This document shows, piece by piece, positions 1 to 13,484 of a DNA stretch of 64,000 bases. The stretch is from Plectrocnemia conspersa (taxonomy: Eukaryota; Arthropoda; Insecta; Trichoptera; Polycentropodidae): positions 682,001 to 746,000 of the forward strand of contig VTFK01000334.1 of the NCBI GenBank assembly GCA_009617715.1, written 5' to 3'. The first letter of the stretch is position 1. Each line of letters begins with the position of its first letter. Position numbers and translations under genes: made by a program. Below the pieces are notes generated by a model. That model worked only from the letters and a program-made list of their open reading frames with translations. It was not told the origin of the DNA and ran no database searches.

Positions 1-540
1 ACAAAATATTGGTTTTATTTTTATAAAAAAATACCAAATAACTGTAGTTTTATTTGTTGTCCACAATTCTGCTGTATAAAAATTGGTAAATACTTAAATA
101 TAAAGTTCATTTTTAAGTCCTCACCATTCATATTTCTATAGTATAATTTTAAACAATTTTAATTATAGCTTAAGAATGCCGATTAAGTGTTTTGCGAAGA
201 AACACATAACCATGTATCTTCTTTTCTCGCTAATCGTTTCGATACATTATATTATTTCTAAGCATACAGTAAACTTTTGAAGTACTTTTTTACGCCCTAC
301 GATAAAACAATTAGTTTGTGGACTGTCAATTGAATTATTAAAATAAGTTTAAAATATTGCCGTTTAGCACATAAAATAATTATTTGATAAAATTCATTGC
401 AAATGTTGAACATTTCGCATATCTGTCGACATGACCCCTAAAGCACCCACACAAAAATTATATCAACGCTATCACGCTCGGCTGCATTGGATTTTTGAAC
501 TTCTTCCGCTTCGTGTTCAATCCACTTTTTTATACTATAT
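1..540. other. AT-rich non-coding DNA
   Basis: AT-rich sequence with many A and T runs. I see no open frame of note, RNA gene or repeat element. The G+C content starts to rise at about 420, leading into the island that follows. Confidence 0.6.
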
Positions 541-970
541 ATTAATTCCCACACCGCCGTTTATCTAGCACGGCCATCTGACTTCCTTCCTAGTCGGCGG
601 GTATGACTTTTGTCTGTGTGTAGTATAAACGGACATGCCGCCTCATCCCCATTTCGGACGCCATTTTTTCAAATGAAATTATTTTCCAAACTCGCCACGA
701 AAAAAGGCGATAATTTTTAAATTACGACCTTCCCGGGCTTGATCACGCTCCCGCCGCTGATAACTGTGGACGCCGGAAAAATCCTTGGCGCTTCTCAAAC
801 TTCGTGTAAATGATTTCGTTTCATAGGACAGTGTCAGATGTAATGTTTTTATGTAGTTAATTTTTCGCGTCATTGCGTCCCTGGACGATAGGGGAAATGA
901 GGTGGAAAACAGAGACGAGGGGTGAACAAAATTTCATTAACCGTCAACGATTAAGTGTTTTCTCGTCTGA
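541..970. promoter_or_regulatory. G+C-richer island, candidate regulatory block
   Basis: This block is clearly richer in C, G and CpG than its flanks (repeated CCGCC, GGCGG, CGCC words). The only open frame of any length (minus strand, 679-873) has no recognisable protein character. I read the block as non-coding and possibly regulatory; this rests on composition alone. Confidence 0.3.
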
Positions 971-2859
971 GCCAAATCATTAGCGTTTTCTTGTCATAAA
1001 TTTTTAAAATCGTGTACGTAAAATTTTATACCGTTGTGCATCGTATTTATAATAGTAAAGGGGCACCTTGCATATGTATACTATCTTAAGATATATTAGA
1101 TCCTATGAAGTACTACTTATTAGATGAATGGTTAAACTTAAGAGTGCATTTTATATAATGATCGATTAATCGTTATATAAAAAAATATTTTAATAAAGAG
1201 TTTCCAAATTTAATTTGGAAGAAAACATAACTAATGTGATCTATTTTTTAAAAGAAGTTTTTTTTATTAATGATGTTTAATATTTTTAATTGCTTAATAT
1301 TTTTAATATTTTTAATTTAATTTAATTGTTAATTATTTTTTAATATTTTTAATATTTTTAATATGTTTAATATTTTTTTTTAATTGTTTAATTTTTTAAT
1401 ATTTTTAATATGTTTAATATTTTTAATTTAATCTTTGTTTAATATTTCATATTTTTAATTTAATTGTTTTATATTTTTAATATTTTTAATATTTTAAGTT
1501 TAATCTTTGTTTAATATTTCAATACTTTTAATAAAGTAAGAAAGTTTGATAGAGATTAAAATAACAAAAGAGAAAACAATGGGATTTGTAAGGAAAGCAC
1601 ATCATAAAATGTTTTCTGGGTAAGAATAGACGAAAATGCAGTATTTAAAATTCTTAGCTTACTACTAATAAAGGGGGGCATTTTTTGCTATAATTATTAT
1701 ATCAATGTTATTATAATCAATATAATAATAACCTTACATTGAACCGAAGTTTAAGAATTAAACCTTTCAAAAAATATATGAATACATTTATTTCCTAATA
1801 ATTTAAATTAGCAATATTATTGAGATTAAAAAAAATTAATATACAATATTATTGAGATTAAAAATTGTTTTAATTAATTTTAGAATAATATAATTTTAAC
1901 CGAAAGTTAAATATAATATGAATAGAAATATAAATATATATACCTAATTATATATAAATATAAATAATTAAATATAAATATACACAATTAAAATTTTTGT
2001 AAATCATTACTTTCAAAAGTGGTTCAAGTTATTTTGTGATCTATAAAAATAATATTTTACTTTACTACTGTTTATAGAAATAATTCTGTAATTAATTAAC
2101 ATGTATAAAATATATAAAAACAGAAAAATAAAGTAGTTTATCAGAAAGTTATACTATTTTTTTTATATACTGAAATATAAAACCTTGAAAAATAAAAGGA
2201 CTTAAACCACTTTCATTATCAAATTTGTTGATAATCGAAGGTATTTTACACATAGTCGTAAGTTCGTAACATGTGCTATCTTTATGAAATTTAGTGACAT
2301 ATTTAATTATTGTGACATATCGCAATATATTGTTACCTGAGATATTTATTATAAAATTTTGACATCCGCATTTAATTTAAAACTTCTGGAAGAATTTCAA
2401 TAAACGGTTATATTTTTGCTGTATTTATCAAATAAAGTTTATATATGGATTATATATATTTTTTTCCTGTTATATAACATATCAACACATTTAATATATA
2501 TTGTCTGTAATAATCACAATAATATAGTCGTATCTATTATTTTTTAATACTAAGATTTAACTTAACAACTATAGCTATACATTTTAATATCATATACAAA
2601 AATAAAGACATACATACAAAACGAAAATCTAATGTCATATAAATAAGTATGATTCTAATATTTTTTTTATTAGTATATGTTATTCAATGCTAAAGAGTAT
2701 ATATTTCAAAAGCAATAAATATAGCCTTAAATATCTAAAGCACTCATATCTCAGGATATACATATAAGAAGGAACATACAAATGATCTTTTAAAATGTAC
2801 AATGTATAACCAATTTTTTTTCCTATTATCACAATATATCTCTTTATATAATTCCATGC
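971..2859. other. AT-rich non-coding DNA
   Basis: Extremely AT-rich, with poly-T and TAT-rich runs and the simple array annotated separately at 1261-1530. No gene or classifiable element is visible. Confidence 0.6.
1261..1530. repeat. Degenerate TTTAATATT tandem array
   Basis: About 270 bp built almost entirely from variants of TTTAATATT and TTTTTAATATT. There is a higher-order repeat: the words TTTAATCTTTGTTTAATATT occur near 1425 and again near 1499, about 75 bp apart. This is a diverged AT minisatellite. Confidence 0.8.
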
Positions 2860-3380
2860 ATTTTCCGAGAGGCAGAACTTTCCGCACCGTAGTGTAAATT
2901 TGATAAATGGAGCTGCACCTTTATCATTTAATTGAAAAAGTTGCGTTCTAATTACAAATTCAATTTACGGCCGGCCCGATTGCGATTATCAGAAGGCCGA
3001 TAAATATTGTAGTAATAGTCCCCGATAAAAACGTGTAGTAATTTTTGAGTGCAGTTGAAATTGAAATTTATGGGACTTATCAATTAATTTAATTAACAGT
3101 GTCATTAGCGGGCAAAACGGGGTGTTTACAGTCGCGGAGTAAATGTCTGAGGACGGCGGCGGTGGCGTAATGTGGAGTGGCTATGATTGGGCCACCACCG
3201 TAGGGTGGGACGGGTGGTAAACGGGGATGGGGATGGGGGTGGATAGGTTCACAGTTATGTAAGAGTTACAGGAAAAAAGTCCGGCTAAAATTTATAGCCG
3301 CCGGCGATAACGGAAAATTATTTCTCTCCTCTGCGGTTCGTCATATCTCCCGGTGGGCTCAATGGTGGCGATTCAAATTT
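2860..3380. promoter_or_regulatory. G+C-richer island with GATA-like motif cluster
   Basis: The block contrasts sharply with its AT-rich flanks. It holds several TTATC/GATAA words, near 2985, 2999, 3024, 3077 and 3306, and a run of homeodomain-like TAATT words at 3082-3100. A purine-rich GGGGATG repeat lies near 3220-3240. No coding frame is visible. It resembles an insect developmental enhancer, but conservation was not tested. Confidence 0.35.
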
Positions 3381-3399
3381 AAACACTCGAATATTATAT

Positions 3400-5372
3400 T
3401 TTTAGAGATTTTATATAAAATATATATATGAAAAAATCGCATATTTTACGATTAATCGAGATTAAAAGGGAGACACGCGGGCGGATGAGTGTGTGTTAAT
3501 GTGTCGGATGATTTTTTTTGTTTAATTTTAGGGCGATTGCGCGTTGATATATTTTTGTATAATATTCGAGTAATATCTAGAATGTATAATATATAAAATT
3601 GTACATAATAAATTAGTTCATGATTTTTATTTCAATCCAAAAATATTTGCAATCTTCTCTAGAGAGGAACAGCTGAAATGAATCTCGGATAAACATGCAG
3701 TATTTACCAAATGTAGACACGTAAGCTCTGCCACCGCCTCTTCATAGTGAATAGAAGAGTAGTTTTGGATAGTTTTGGACTTAATAAACATTTAATACAT
3801 ACATTTTGCAACTGACGTCTAAAAGAGATATAAGCTATTAGGACACTTGAGCCGATATTTATATATGTTTCTTTACACTGTACAGCATATGTAGTAACAT
3901 TTTTTATAACTACAGTCATTCAAAGTAAAGCCGTACAAATAATAAATAATAAGCATTATATACCAATAAATAAAAAAACATGTATTTTACACCAAAAAAT
4001 ACTTCAAAATTATTTTGCGTAACAACACGAACTCTTAAATATAAAAATCTAGAATGAAAACAAACTTAGAGGCACAAAATTTCAAAGCACTTAGAGGAAG
4101 AAGCACCCATTTCAATAGTTTCTTGTTATCAGTTATACATATCTTGGTAATTTGGGTCTTCACTTTCTTAATAAAATAATAAATAGGAAAAAATGTAACT
4201 TCTTAAATCGTATTATTTTACTTCTCTTATTATTATTTTTTTCATTATTTTATAATAAAAATTTCATAGTTTAGTTTAAATTATTAACCGTATTTTTTTT
4301 GTTTTAAATTACCATTTTAATTAAACAATTACCACTTAAACTCATAACACACTAACGTACCTACTATATGTTAAAAAACCTGATATATCAAAAATTGAAT
4401 AATAAAATTTAGTATAATAAAATATATTATTGCGACACATTTTTGGTGCAGTGTAAAAACTTAGAACAACTTTAAATATAATTTTACCAAAATGTTATCA
4501 TCATTAGTAATCGTTTTGATAAATCACAATCGCGGTTTATCAGAACGATTCCTGCTTTAAGTTAACCGCCTTGCAGTTTTCGAGTCGTCTATGCAGGACT
4601 GATGTCTGGCCATCATAAAACTTTATTTCTCTTATTTTCTTCTTCTCTTTCTCACTTTCTTAATGTTGCTTAAAGTTATTATTACATGTGTAAATGTAAA
4701 AAAAGGTTTAATTTTAATTATAACAGAAAAGAGAATAAAAAAATCTTTGCATCAAAACGGTCTTTGTAAAATTAAAATGTAAAAAATATTAAAAAATCTT
4801 TGTAACGATATTTTATAATCACAAAAAATATTGATATAATTTCACGCAATTTAAATATTTGGTTGTCGACTTACTGTTACCATTATCACCTTATTTTAAA
4901 ACTCAAGTTTTCAACGGTATCTCTTTACAACAGGATCCACTTCCATTTTAAAGTCAAATTTCTTGAAATCTAGTTCGCTAATATAACTATGAGATTAGGA
5001 ATAATTTAAAAATATTTTTAATGTTTCCTAAAAATACTTCTAAGCATACTTAATTACTGAGGCATGTTTGTTTTTATTTTAGAATAATATTTCTTTACCG
5101 ACTACAACAACAATATTCTAACATAGCTGTTTTATATTTATTCTCGTCTCATAAACGAAAGGGAAAAATAAAATACGTGTTGTATAAGAACAATTATCGT
5201 ATAGATTGTCTGCAAAATTTTGTTCATCGATACATTTGGATATAAATAATCTTTACTGGTGAAAAACTAAGTTTATATAAAAAATATTTGCCCCATCATT
5301 AAAATGCTTCACGCATAAAAATAATATTATATATTATATGATTAAACAGATATTATCTGTTATATTTTTGGA

Positions 5373-5424
<52 letters not shown>

Positions 5425-5560
5425 CTTATAATTAATAGTTAAAATCGTGTTAAAAAAATTAAACCGCAAAAAATATTTGACGCTAAAACGTAATCTTATC
5501 TATAATCCTACAATTACTATATAAAATAATAATAAATCTCCTCTCCGGACCTTGGATTTT
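3400..5560. other. AT-rich non-coding DNA
   Basis: AT-rich DNA with a minor G+C-richer spot near 4540-4610. It contains the TA microsatellite annotated separately. The short minus-strand frame at 3704-3919 shows no protein family features. Confidence 0.6.
5379..5422. repeat. (TA)22 microsatellite
   Basis: An uninterrupted run of about 22 TA dinucleotides, likely length-polymorphic. It is a simple repeat with no other signal. Confidence 0.95.
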
Positions 5561-6729
5561 ATTTAATATTAAAAAGAAGTATTTTGCACGCAACGCTATC
5601 GCGAAAAATTCCCACCGACATACTATCTACTTACAGTTTATCATTTTTTACTCCGCCTTCCCCTCGAAAAAACACACTTTTTTAATTATAATTTCTTCTC
5701 GATTTATTTTTGCGCGGACCCCTTTCGTTCCCACAGCCACCCATACTCGTATTTCTTAAATTGTTAGCGTAAACTTTAGCGACGATTTTTTTCCACCACC
5801 GTCAATTCCACTTTGCGAACAAGAAAAAAACTAAATTAAAAAACGTATAATAATGAAATATTCATCTCTTCGTTAATTTTTCGTTGTAATTTAATTTTTC
5901 TCCCAAGCTTTCAAACCCAATGATTCATTCGTAATTTTTATTGACTCTCTTAATATAAATGGTAATACGAACACGATCTCTCAAAATAATTAAGTAAACA
6001 ATCATATTAATTGGTTTGAAATGAATGACTTTAAATAAAGTAATATAAATCTCATTAAAAATTTTTTTCGCACGACTCAAAACATGACGATTCGGTCATC
6101 ATTTTTATTATCTCGTTTCGATTCAGTTAATTGTGTGCCTTGAGTCATTTGTCTCATAGAGATCATTATCATTTATTTGTTTGTGTCACATGCGACGTTC
6201 TCAAATGACGTGTGATCGATATGTATTGATGTTGACACCAATTGACATTGAAAGTTGAAGGGTTAATAATTCAACAATTTATTGTCAAGTACGCCGTTTC
6301 TCATTGATCTAAATTTACAACTCTGCGCCGAATATGTGTATATTTAAAAAAATAAATATATTGTTAAAAAAACATTAAGTATACTTAAATATATGTATAT
6401 ATCCCTTTTCTATTATTTTTTATCAGGAATGTTCAACTTAGATGCATCGCGTTTTTTTGCATTTTAATGTTTTACGTCCCACAGGATTTAATATATTATA
6501 AGCGATATGTTGCATTTCTTAACAGTTAATTAAGATATAATATGAATTATTATACTCGTGAATATATGTGTTATACAACAGTTGCTTCTGTTATTTTGTC
6601 AATGAATATGATATAAGTCGAGTAATATTTCATTATATCGGCGCATTGTAGATTTATCACTACGCTCTAATTAAGAACAATGCGCTAAATTTAACCGAAC
6701 TATAATTTATTCGGAATTTCGTATCTTGC
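5561..6729. other. Mixed AT-rich DNA with two weak islands
   Basis: Mostly AT-rich. Two stretches, about 5590-5830 and 6070-6310, carry more C and G. The second has several TGACG/CGTCA-like and TGAGTCA-like words (for example near 6140 and 6205), which could be bZIP sites. No gene is seen. Confidence 0.35.
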
Positions 6730-7520
6730 CGAGACTATATTTAGACATTGAATTGGCTTTGTCATAATCGGACAAATGCCTTTTCAATTGAAGCAATATT
6801 GATTCCTATATTTAGAAATGACAAACCGCGCTCCTCTCAATTATTGCCCCGTAAGCCAATTACAATATTCAAACCGAAATATCCGACAAACAGTATATAT
6901 TATAATAAATCTCCGGAGATCCATTGCCACCGGACAACCTTTTACAATATAAAAAAAGAATATAAAAGCGAAACCACCACGCCTTAACAGATAATAAATT
7001 GATATCCCCCTTAAATCCCAGCTGCTTGTAAAAACGGCCATTTTCTATGATGAGAGAAAGAAAAACGCGTAAAATTCAATTCAACACCCCGGGCATCAAT
7101 TCGGAAAGGGAATATCTTGCCGATGGTGAGTATATATCAAAGATAACCTTTTTTTCTCTCTCTCCCATCCGGAGGGGTTCAAGGTGGTTAAACCCTTCCG
7201 GATGCTGGAGGTCTTTTTATAAGTGGTCAATAAAAGAAGCCTAATATATTGATGTACTGTGCAAACCCCAGGCGCGGTGAGGCGAAAATAGAGTTTGGTT
7301 TTTCCCTTCTGGATGTATAAATATATTTTTTTTTCGTCCCTCCGATCGCCCTCCACGACCCTCGAGGGTTGTTCGGAAAGAGATTTGTCTAACCTTCTTC
7401 CCTTTTTTATTCATGAAGTGAGCAAGGTGAAAGGGGGTCCGTTTGATAGATTCGACATTAGCTGCCCATTGAGAATGCGCCCATAGAAAAAAACAGACTG
7501 TGAAATTCAATAAGAAAATA
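6730..7520. promoter_or_regulatory. G+C-richer island with imperfect hairpin
   Basis: A long island with several overlapping short open frames on both strands (6748-7510). None has a family signature, and they overlap in mutually exclusive frames, as chance frames in G+C-rich DNA do. It contains the 14-bp hairpin listed at 7166-7204 and a 12-bp palindrome ACCCTCGAGGGT near 7360. Candidate regulatory DNA. Confidence 0.35.
7166..7204. other. 14-bp hairpin with one G-U pair
   Basis: The left arm CATCCGGAGGGGTT (7166-7179) pairs with AACCCTTCCGGATG (7191-7204) across an 11-nt loop. The single mismatch would be a G-U pair in plus-strand RNA. It may act as RNA structure or as a cruciform; no family is recognised. 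Confidence 0.6.
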
Positions 7521-8550
7521 TATGGGTTGGCAATTTATGTCACTCTTCTATTTTGAGAACATATAAAACAAAACCAATAGTAAAAAAATATCAATGAACT
7601 TGAACATAAATTATCTAATTATAATATCAACAATTAATAAGCAATACTATATTATTAATAACATATCTGAAATATAAAGGAATCATAAAAAAAGCATATC
7701 AAGGAAATGTAATTGTAAGCAACGGTGAAAATTTAAATAAATACCTGAATTATTTTTTGGATGTCAGATATGTTACTAAAAAAAAAAAAAAAAGAAAAAA
7801 CTAATGACTATTAATTAATTAGTGCATAAATATCATAATATGTGTAAGTTAAATATTTTTTTATATTTTAAATACATATATATATATTAGTTTTTTTTTT
7901 GGCCTACGTGTATAGAATTATAAAATATATTTATATACATAGCACATATAGGGTGCAAAATAAAAGGGTGTAAAAACAGTCATATACCTTTTGAAAATAT
8001 AATAATCTAATATTATATATGTATGTGTATTATAACTTATGCATGTTTTATATGTATGTATATCTAACAATAAATTATATAAACTTATGTACAATATATC
8101 TCAACTGCGAACCGCAAATTTAATAATATAAAAAATACTTAAATATACAATAATTATAATATAATTTAAACATACTTATATCGTAAGTAATATTGATATT
8201 AAAAAAAAAAATGTTAAATGTGCTTTATTTCATTCTTCAAAATGTTATAATAAATCTTAATATAAACGCTCGATAATCAAGCGTTTTCACGATTTTATTG
8301 CTTTTGAATTGGACTGGAAATTCATTATATAGCAACACTGAGCAGTAAAAAAAACAAGACTATCAAGTAAATATTTAAATAATTTTTAATGCCTAATTAA
8401 AATTTTTCACTTAAAATACGGTTTTAGAAAATATGTCGCAACGGTGGCTAATTTTTATTTTTATTTGTGGCACAAAAAAAGTAACTCGTAATTAATATTA
8501 TTTATTTAAGAAATTATATTATATATATAAAATACCATTTTTGTCATGAG
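7521..8550. other. AT-rich non-coding DNA
   Basis: AT-rich DNA with A and T homopolymer runs and ATATAT words. The start, GGGTTGGCAA near 7525, resembles a mariner terminus, but no partner repeat or transposase is seen. Confidence 0.55.
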
Positions 8551-8660
8551 GCCCGGAATCATTGTTTTCCCAGGACCCGGGTTTGCTCTCGGCGGCCCTG
8601 GATGCACGGGCATGCAAAATGCACGGGCTATTTTTTTCTAAGCCGGAAATATTTTAATCC
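8551..8660. other. Short G+C-rich block
   Basis: A compact island with CCCGGG and GGCGGCCC words and the direct repeat ATGCACGGGC, twice within about 25 bp. It could be a small regulatory block or an old repeat fragment. No coding frame is seen. Confidence 0.3.
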
Positions 8661-8855
8661 TGTCTAATTAATGTCACGTACTTTATGATTCAAGCCAATA
8701 AAAGGTTTCCCACGGTGTTCTATTTTAATTAAGAAATCCATTTTTCTTTTACAGTAAAACGCTTTATCACAAATATAACTGACCTTTTGTATAATTTTTG
8801 ATATAAGTTAATCCCTTAAGTTGCGAATAGAGTGGTTTAATTGATAAATTTAAAA

Positions 8856-8970
8856 GCGCATTTTTTTATAAATAAAAATGCGAGTATGTTACCGTGGCTC
8901 GAACCCGTGGTCTATTAGTTTCAGGCTAAGATTGAACAGACTACGTTATTCCGACATTTTTGACTTTAAA
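8856..8970 (-). mobile_element. tRNA-derived SINE fragment, copy 1
   Basis: Read on the minus strand, it has a Pol III B-box match GGTTCGAGCC (8896-8905), preceded by an anticodon-arm-like stem around the loop CCTGAAA, and followed by a tail ending AAAAATGCGC. The copy at 29534-29640 has the same B box, the same spacing and the same tail, and similarity stops abruptly at GCGC in both. That identifies a dispersed tRNA-related SINE rather than a tRNA gene: the arms are imperfect and there is no sound acceptor stem. Confidence 0.65.
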
Positions 8971-9690
8971 AGCAAGTATCTTGAATTAAACGATATTCTT
9001 TTATTGTAAATTTTTAATTGTAACATGACAAACGTTAGCCCAATGTTTTACAATGAGGTCAACACAATTAAAACCTACAAGTAGTGAGATTTTAGACTTA
9101 GATCAGTCAGTAGGTTAGTATCTATTTAATTATCTATAACAACAATTACAACTTATGATCAATATATGTCACTATGCACTTTTTTTAGCTTAAAAATATT
9201 GTTTAATTTTCTTTACGATACTCATTTGAAAGATTAATAAATTTATAAAAACTTAATCTGTATTGATCAATCGATATTTTAATAAAATTTCAGTCTTTAA
9301 GACACGATACAAATTAAGAAATAGTTAGGTTGATTCAAATCAAGAGTCAAGTGTTATTCATATAATCGAATTTTGGCACATGCTCTTTTTTTCGGCACCC
9401 AACGCGAGTAATTTTGGAAATTATTGAAAAAAATATTTTTAAATAATTTTGTCATAGTTCATGAACTTATTAGTTACGAATTTCCACAAGTACAAGATTG
9501 TTGCAAATGAGCTAGCAGAAAAAACTTTTCTGCATTTTTACTGTTTTAAATATATTCTATACTTATGGTATATATTCAAGTACAAATCACATTATATACT
9601 ATTACTATATTTATTATAGTAAATGTAATATATTATTATTTAAGAAAAAAATTGTGTTAGAAATTAATTATATTATTAGCAATTAAAATA
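8971..9690. other. AT-rich non-coding DNA
   Basis: AT-rich sequence in which I see no gene, repeat unit or strong motif. Confidence 0.55.
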
Positions 9691-10444
9691 ATTTCGGCAC
9701 ATTCTATAGTAGCTATTTGGTCACGGAGGCATATCCCCGCACAAAAAGTTTCAAAGGATGTCCGATGGAAATTTATAGATGAAAGGGTTGAAACGAATGG
9801 CGTAAGCAACCCCAAATAGTACTTTCAAAATTAACTAGGATAATCCACGGACGACATCACGTGCGATATCTATTTAAAACACATAAATACACACATAGGC
9901 ACAATACCAAAGAGCATTCCCGTTCGCTACGCTTTAATAATGGCACGGGATGCTGCGTTTTATTCAATAATAATATATAATATACAGAACGTCGGGGGTT
10001 GAAGTTTGCCGAAAAACCAATATAAGAGAACAGCCCCGAGGTCCAATCAAATCCGATCGGGAAAGTTGCCGAAACAAACAGTCTGGTAACTTTTCAATTT
10101 AATATTCGACACCTAGAAGGACGAGCGGTGTACAAAATGCAAAACGTGTCATAATTCCGCATCCACCGTCGAAAACCACCCTCTCCCATCGAAATCGACC
10201 CCAACCGCTTTTGGACCTGTCGGATTGCCGCCCACCACCGTTACCACCCTTTTATACGAGAAATTAAGGAATATTCCCTATTGCCATTTCCATATCCCCA
10301 GCACACATCAACGGCTCGATTTTCCCTCAACGAAGCTCAAACATTTTAAGGTCAAGTATCTACCATTTTGTAATTCAAATATTGTATCGAAAAGTTACAT
10401 TTGCACAAATTTTTGTAACTTGAATCTGGTGTTTGAGTTATAAA
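9691..10444. promoter_or_regulatory. G+C-richer island, candidate regulatory block
   Basis: An island running from about 9715 to 10350 with many CpGs. The 72-residue open frame at 10225-10443 has no family signature. I read it as non-coding, possibly regulatory. Confidence 0.3.
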
Positions 10445-12465
10445 ATCCAATATATAAAAATGATGCTGTTAATAGTCGTATAGATAATAGTTAGTGTATA
10501 TTGTACTATGAAATATAATATAATAAATAATTAAATGTATCTTTAAAAATTAATTGCAGTCTTTAGAATAAGTATAATTGTATTTTTATAACAAACACAC
10601 TGGCAAAATATGTAAAGTGCTGAATGTACATGATTATCGCGTTGCTATTATTTGTACAATAGTTAAATGTCATTAAAACCATTGTTCTATGCAAAGAAAC
10701 GGATAATTTTGTGGGTTACTAAAAAATAATCGAAATATGATTTGTTAAAAGAAACTAACTCTCAGAAGTTAGCAAAACAAACGTGGCCAAATTTGTACAT
10801 AATAATAGCCAAATTAGATATTTTTAGATAAAAGCAAAGATTTCAGTTTCTCAGTAGGGTCTTAGATCTCTTCTTTTCCCCTTGATTATATTTTACTCTT
10901 CTTTGCAGGATGTTTTAAATGTTTAATATATTAAGCATCAGTAAAAAAATAATTTAAAAAATCCAATGTGAAAAGTATTAGCAAAAACAGATAGATAAAA
11001 AATTTGAAACATTATTTTAATAATGGCTATTCTTTTAAATATAGGTTCAGAAAAAAGTTATTTTTTGGTATATAACAAATTGGATTCACAATACCATTGA
11101 GGATTAAACTGTAACGCTACCATAGAAAAATTACTTTCTTTTAAATTTCTTAAGAATCATTTAAACTTAATTTTTGACTAGAAATACACAAGATTAAAAC
11201 ATAAAATATTTTTTTTTAGTAACTAATATAAAAATTAAGTACACATTTAAAATTTTATTTCTATGTTATAATTTATATTATGTTTTAAGAATATACTTAT
11301 TTTTTTATTAATAAATATGTATAATAGAAAATTAGTGGTTAATCTACGTTTATTTTTTAATAATTACAGTACTATTGTTTTTTTATATAAAAAAAATATA
11401 TTTCTAAATTGTGTGATTATAAACATGAATTTAGTAATATTTGATTAAAAGCTTATTTATATACATACATGTATATATGAATACAGTTATCTGTGCGTAA
11501 GATATGAAGTTAGTCGCAAAAACATATTTTATTGTTGGTTTTAAACTTGGCTAAATGCTTTTTATAGTTTTATGCTAATACGTGTCTACATATGTTCATG
11601 TAAAAACACATAATTTAATTTTATATTGCTATAATAAAATTATAGATTTTTGTTTTTGTAAATATTTATATTAAGTATATATTTTTAGTTAATTTGACAA
11701 ATAAATAGATTAAAAGATTGTTTATATAAAATACAACAATACAATTTTTATTGTATATAAAATATTTTAAATTAGATTAATGGCAACTAAATTAAATATG
11801 GTAATTTAAAAAAAATATACGGTTATAGTTAATTATATAAAAAAAGTTTCGATTAACTTATACTATATTTAAGCTCTACTTCTTTGATTTCTTACTATTT
11901 ACAATACTAGTTATTAAAGAACATGTAATTTTAAAAATATATATTAATATGTTAGAAAGATATGAAGATAGTTAATTATATATTTTATGTTGATCAAAAT
12001 ATATTTTAATGAAAAATAATTTATTTTATAAATTCAATAAAATACATATTTTACAATACTTTTGTATAAAATACTGTAAAACTATATTGGTTCAATATAC
12101 ATTATAAATAATTTTTTTTTCATGAATTTATTCTACTTATTTGTACTCTTTAATTGAGAACCACTAATTAATTTATAATAAAATATAAAATATTGCGAAT
12201 CAATAATAACAAATATAATATTAGTTTTTTATACAATAGATGTCCCTCTATAATCAATATTATTTTGTATAAAATTAAATACCACTAAAGTTTAGTTCTA
12301 AAGTAAACTTATATGCATATAAATTTGTATTTAAAAGTTTTAGAAATGCAAATTTCAAATGCATACCTAAATAAATGCATTTGAACAGAACAAATATTTT
12401 TTTTTATTTTATTTTAAACAACTTTTTAAAATAAAAACAAACTACGATGACTCATATAACCATAG
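10445..12465. other. AT-rich non-coding DNA
   Basis: About 2 kb of very AT-rich DNA, including one copy of the recurring TAAAATACAACAAT word (near 11726). No gene or element boundary could be found. Confidence 0.6.
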
Positions 12466-12800
12466 TACCACTTATTCGATGTTGAGAAGTTTATTCCAGG
12501 TATCCCCATCTTCTGCTGATGAGCAAATATTATTTTACGCAAAACAATGGTAGTTTGATTGCGAATCGGTCTGAAGTGTGTCGATACGCGCACATCATCC
12601 AGCATCCCTGGAAGGCATTCAGATTTATAAGAGAGCGCAGGCCGCACCCCAATCACCTCCTCCGCAACCCTCCCAGAATTATGGTTAAAGGCGGGGTGTT
12701 CTCAAACAAATAATTGATAGAATTTGCATATCTGCGTCGGGCGTAGGGGTGTCGGCGTGACCTCGTGGATGGATGAACCCCGATCGAACGCACACACATA
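12466..12800. promoter_or_regulatory. G+C-richer island, candidate regulatory block
   Basis: An island with CpG-rich segments. Open frames on both strands (12426-12868) overlap each other and show no domain. The 3' edge contains alternating CA/GT-rich sequence (ACACACATAC, near 12790). Confidence 0.3.
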
Positions 12801-12872
12801 CAAACATACGCACAAAATATATAAACACATGTGTGTGTAATTATGCACAATACTTTTAAACAATACAAGAAG

Positions 12873-12918
12873 ATTTTATATTGTCTTTTAGTGTGATTTT
12901 ATATTGTCTTTTAGTGTG
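12873..12918. repeat. Exact 23-bp tandem duplication
   Basis: Two identical 23-bp units beginning GATTTTATATTGTC lie head to tail, with units starting at 12873 and 12896. Identity suggests a recent slippage event. Confidence 0.9.
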
Positions 12919-12920
12919 AC

Positions 12921-13484
12921 ATTATTTTTACGATAAAAGAATTTGGGGCTCGATATCGAAATTAAATTTATAATAAGAATCCTGACAAATAACTTTTTAA
13001 ATTGAAATTAAATAACCAATCGCTTAATAAAAACATATAAACATTTTTATTATTATAATTATTATTATATTAAAAATAAAAATTTGTATTCATAGCTTAT
13101 AAAGTTAGTCACGAGTTAAATTTTCTAAAATAAATAAATAAAACTATTTTATCAGTTAGATTAATGCGTTTTTAATTAAATTGCATATGTTTAATTATCG
13201 TATCTTGGGGTGGAAATAAATATTAGCTTCGTAACTTAATGTATACATTATATATAATATTCAATATATTTTTCTTACAAACCATCATAGCGTTTCTTGT
13301 GCATAAAAAATGGAATGGATAAAATTATTGTATCTGATTTTATAAAATACAACAATATTAAAATAACATATTCGATATAATACACTAAATACAATAAAAT
13401 AAATTTTTTTTTAATTTCTACTAGTTTCATGTATTCTCCGTTGATTTTTTATAATATTTACTATGAAATGTCGCAAAAGAAAAA
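12921..13484. other. AT-rich non-coding DNA
   Basis: AT-rich sequence containing one copy of the recurring TAAAATACAACAAT word at about 13343. Nothing else is recognised. Confidence 0.5.

Noticed and set aside
7520..7560. mariner-like terminus GGGTTGGCAA
   Set aside because: No inverted partner, TA duplication or transposase remnant was found.
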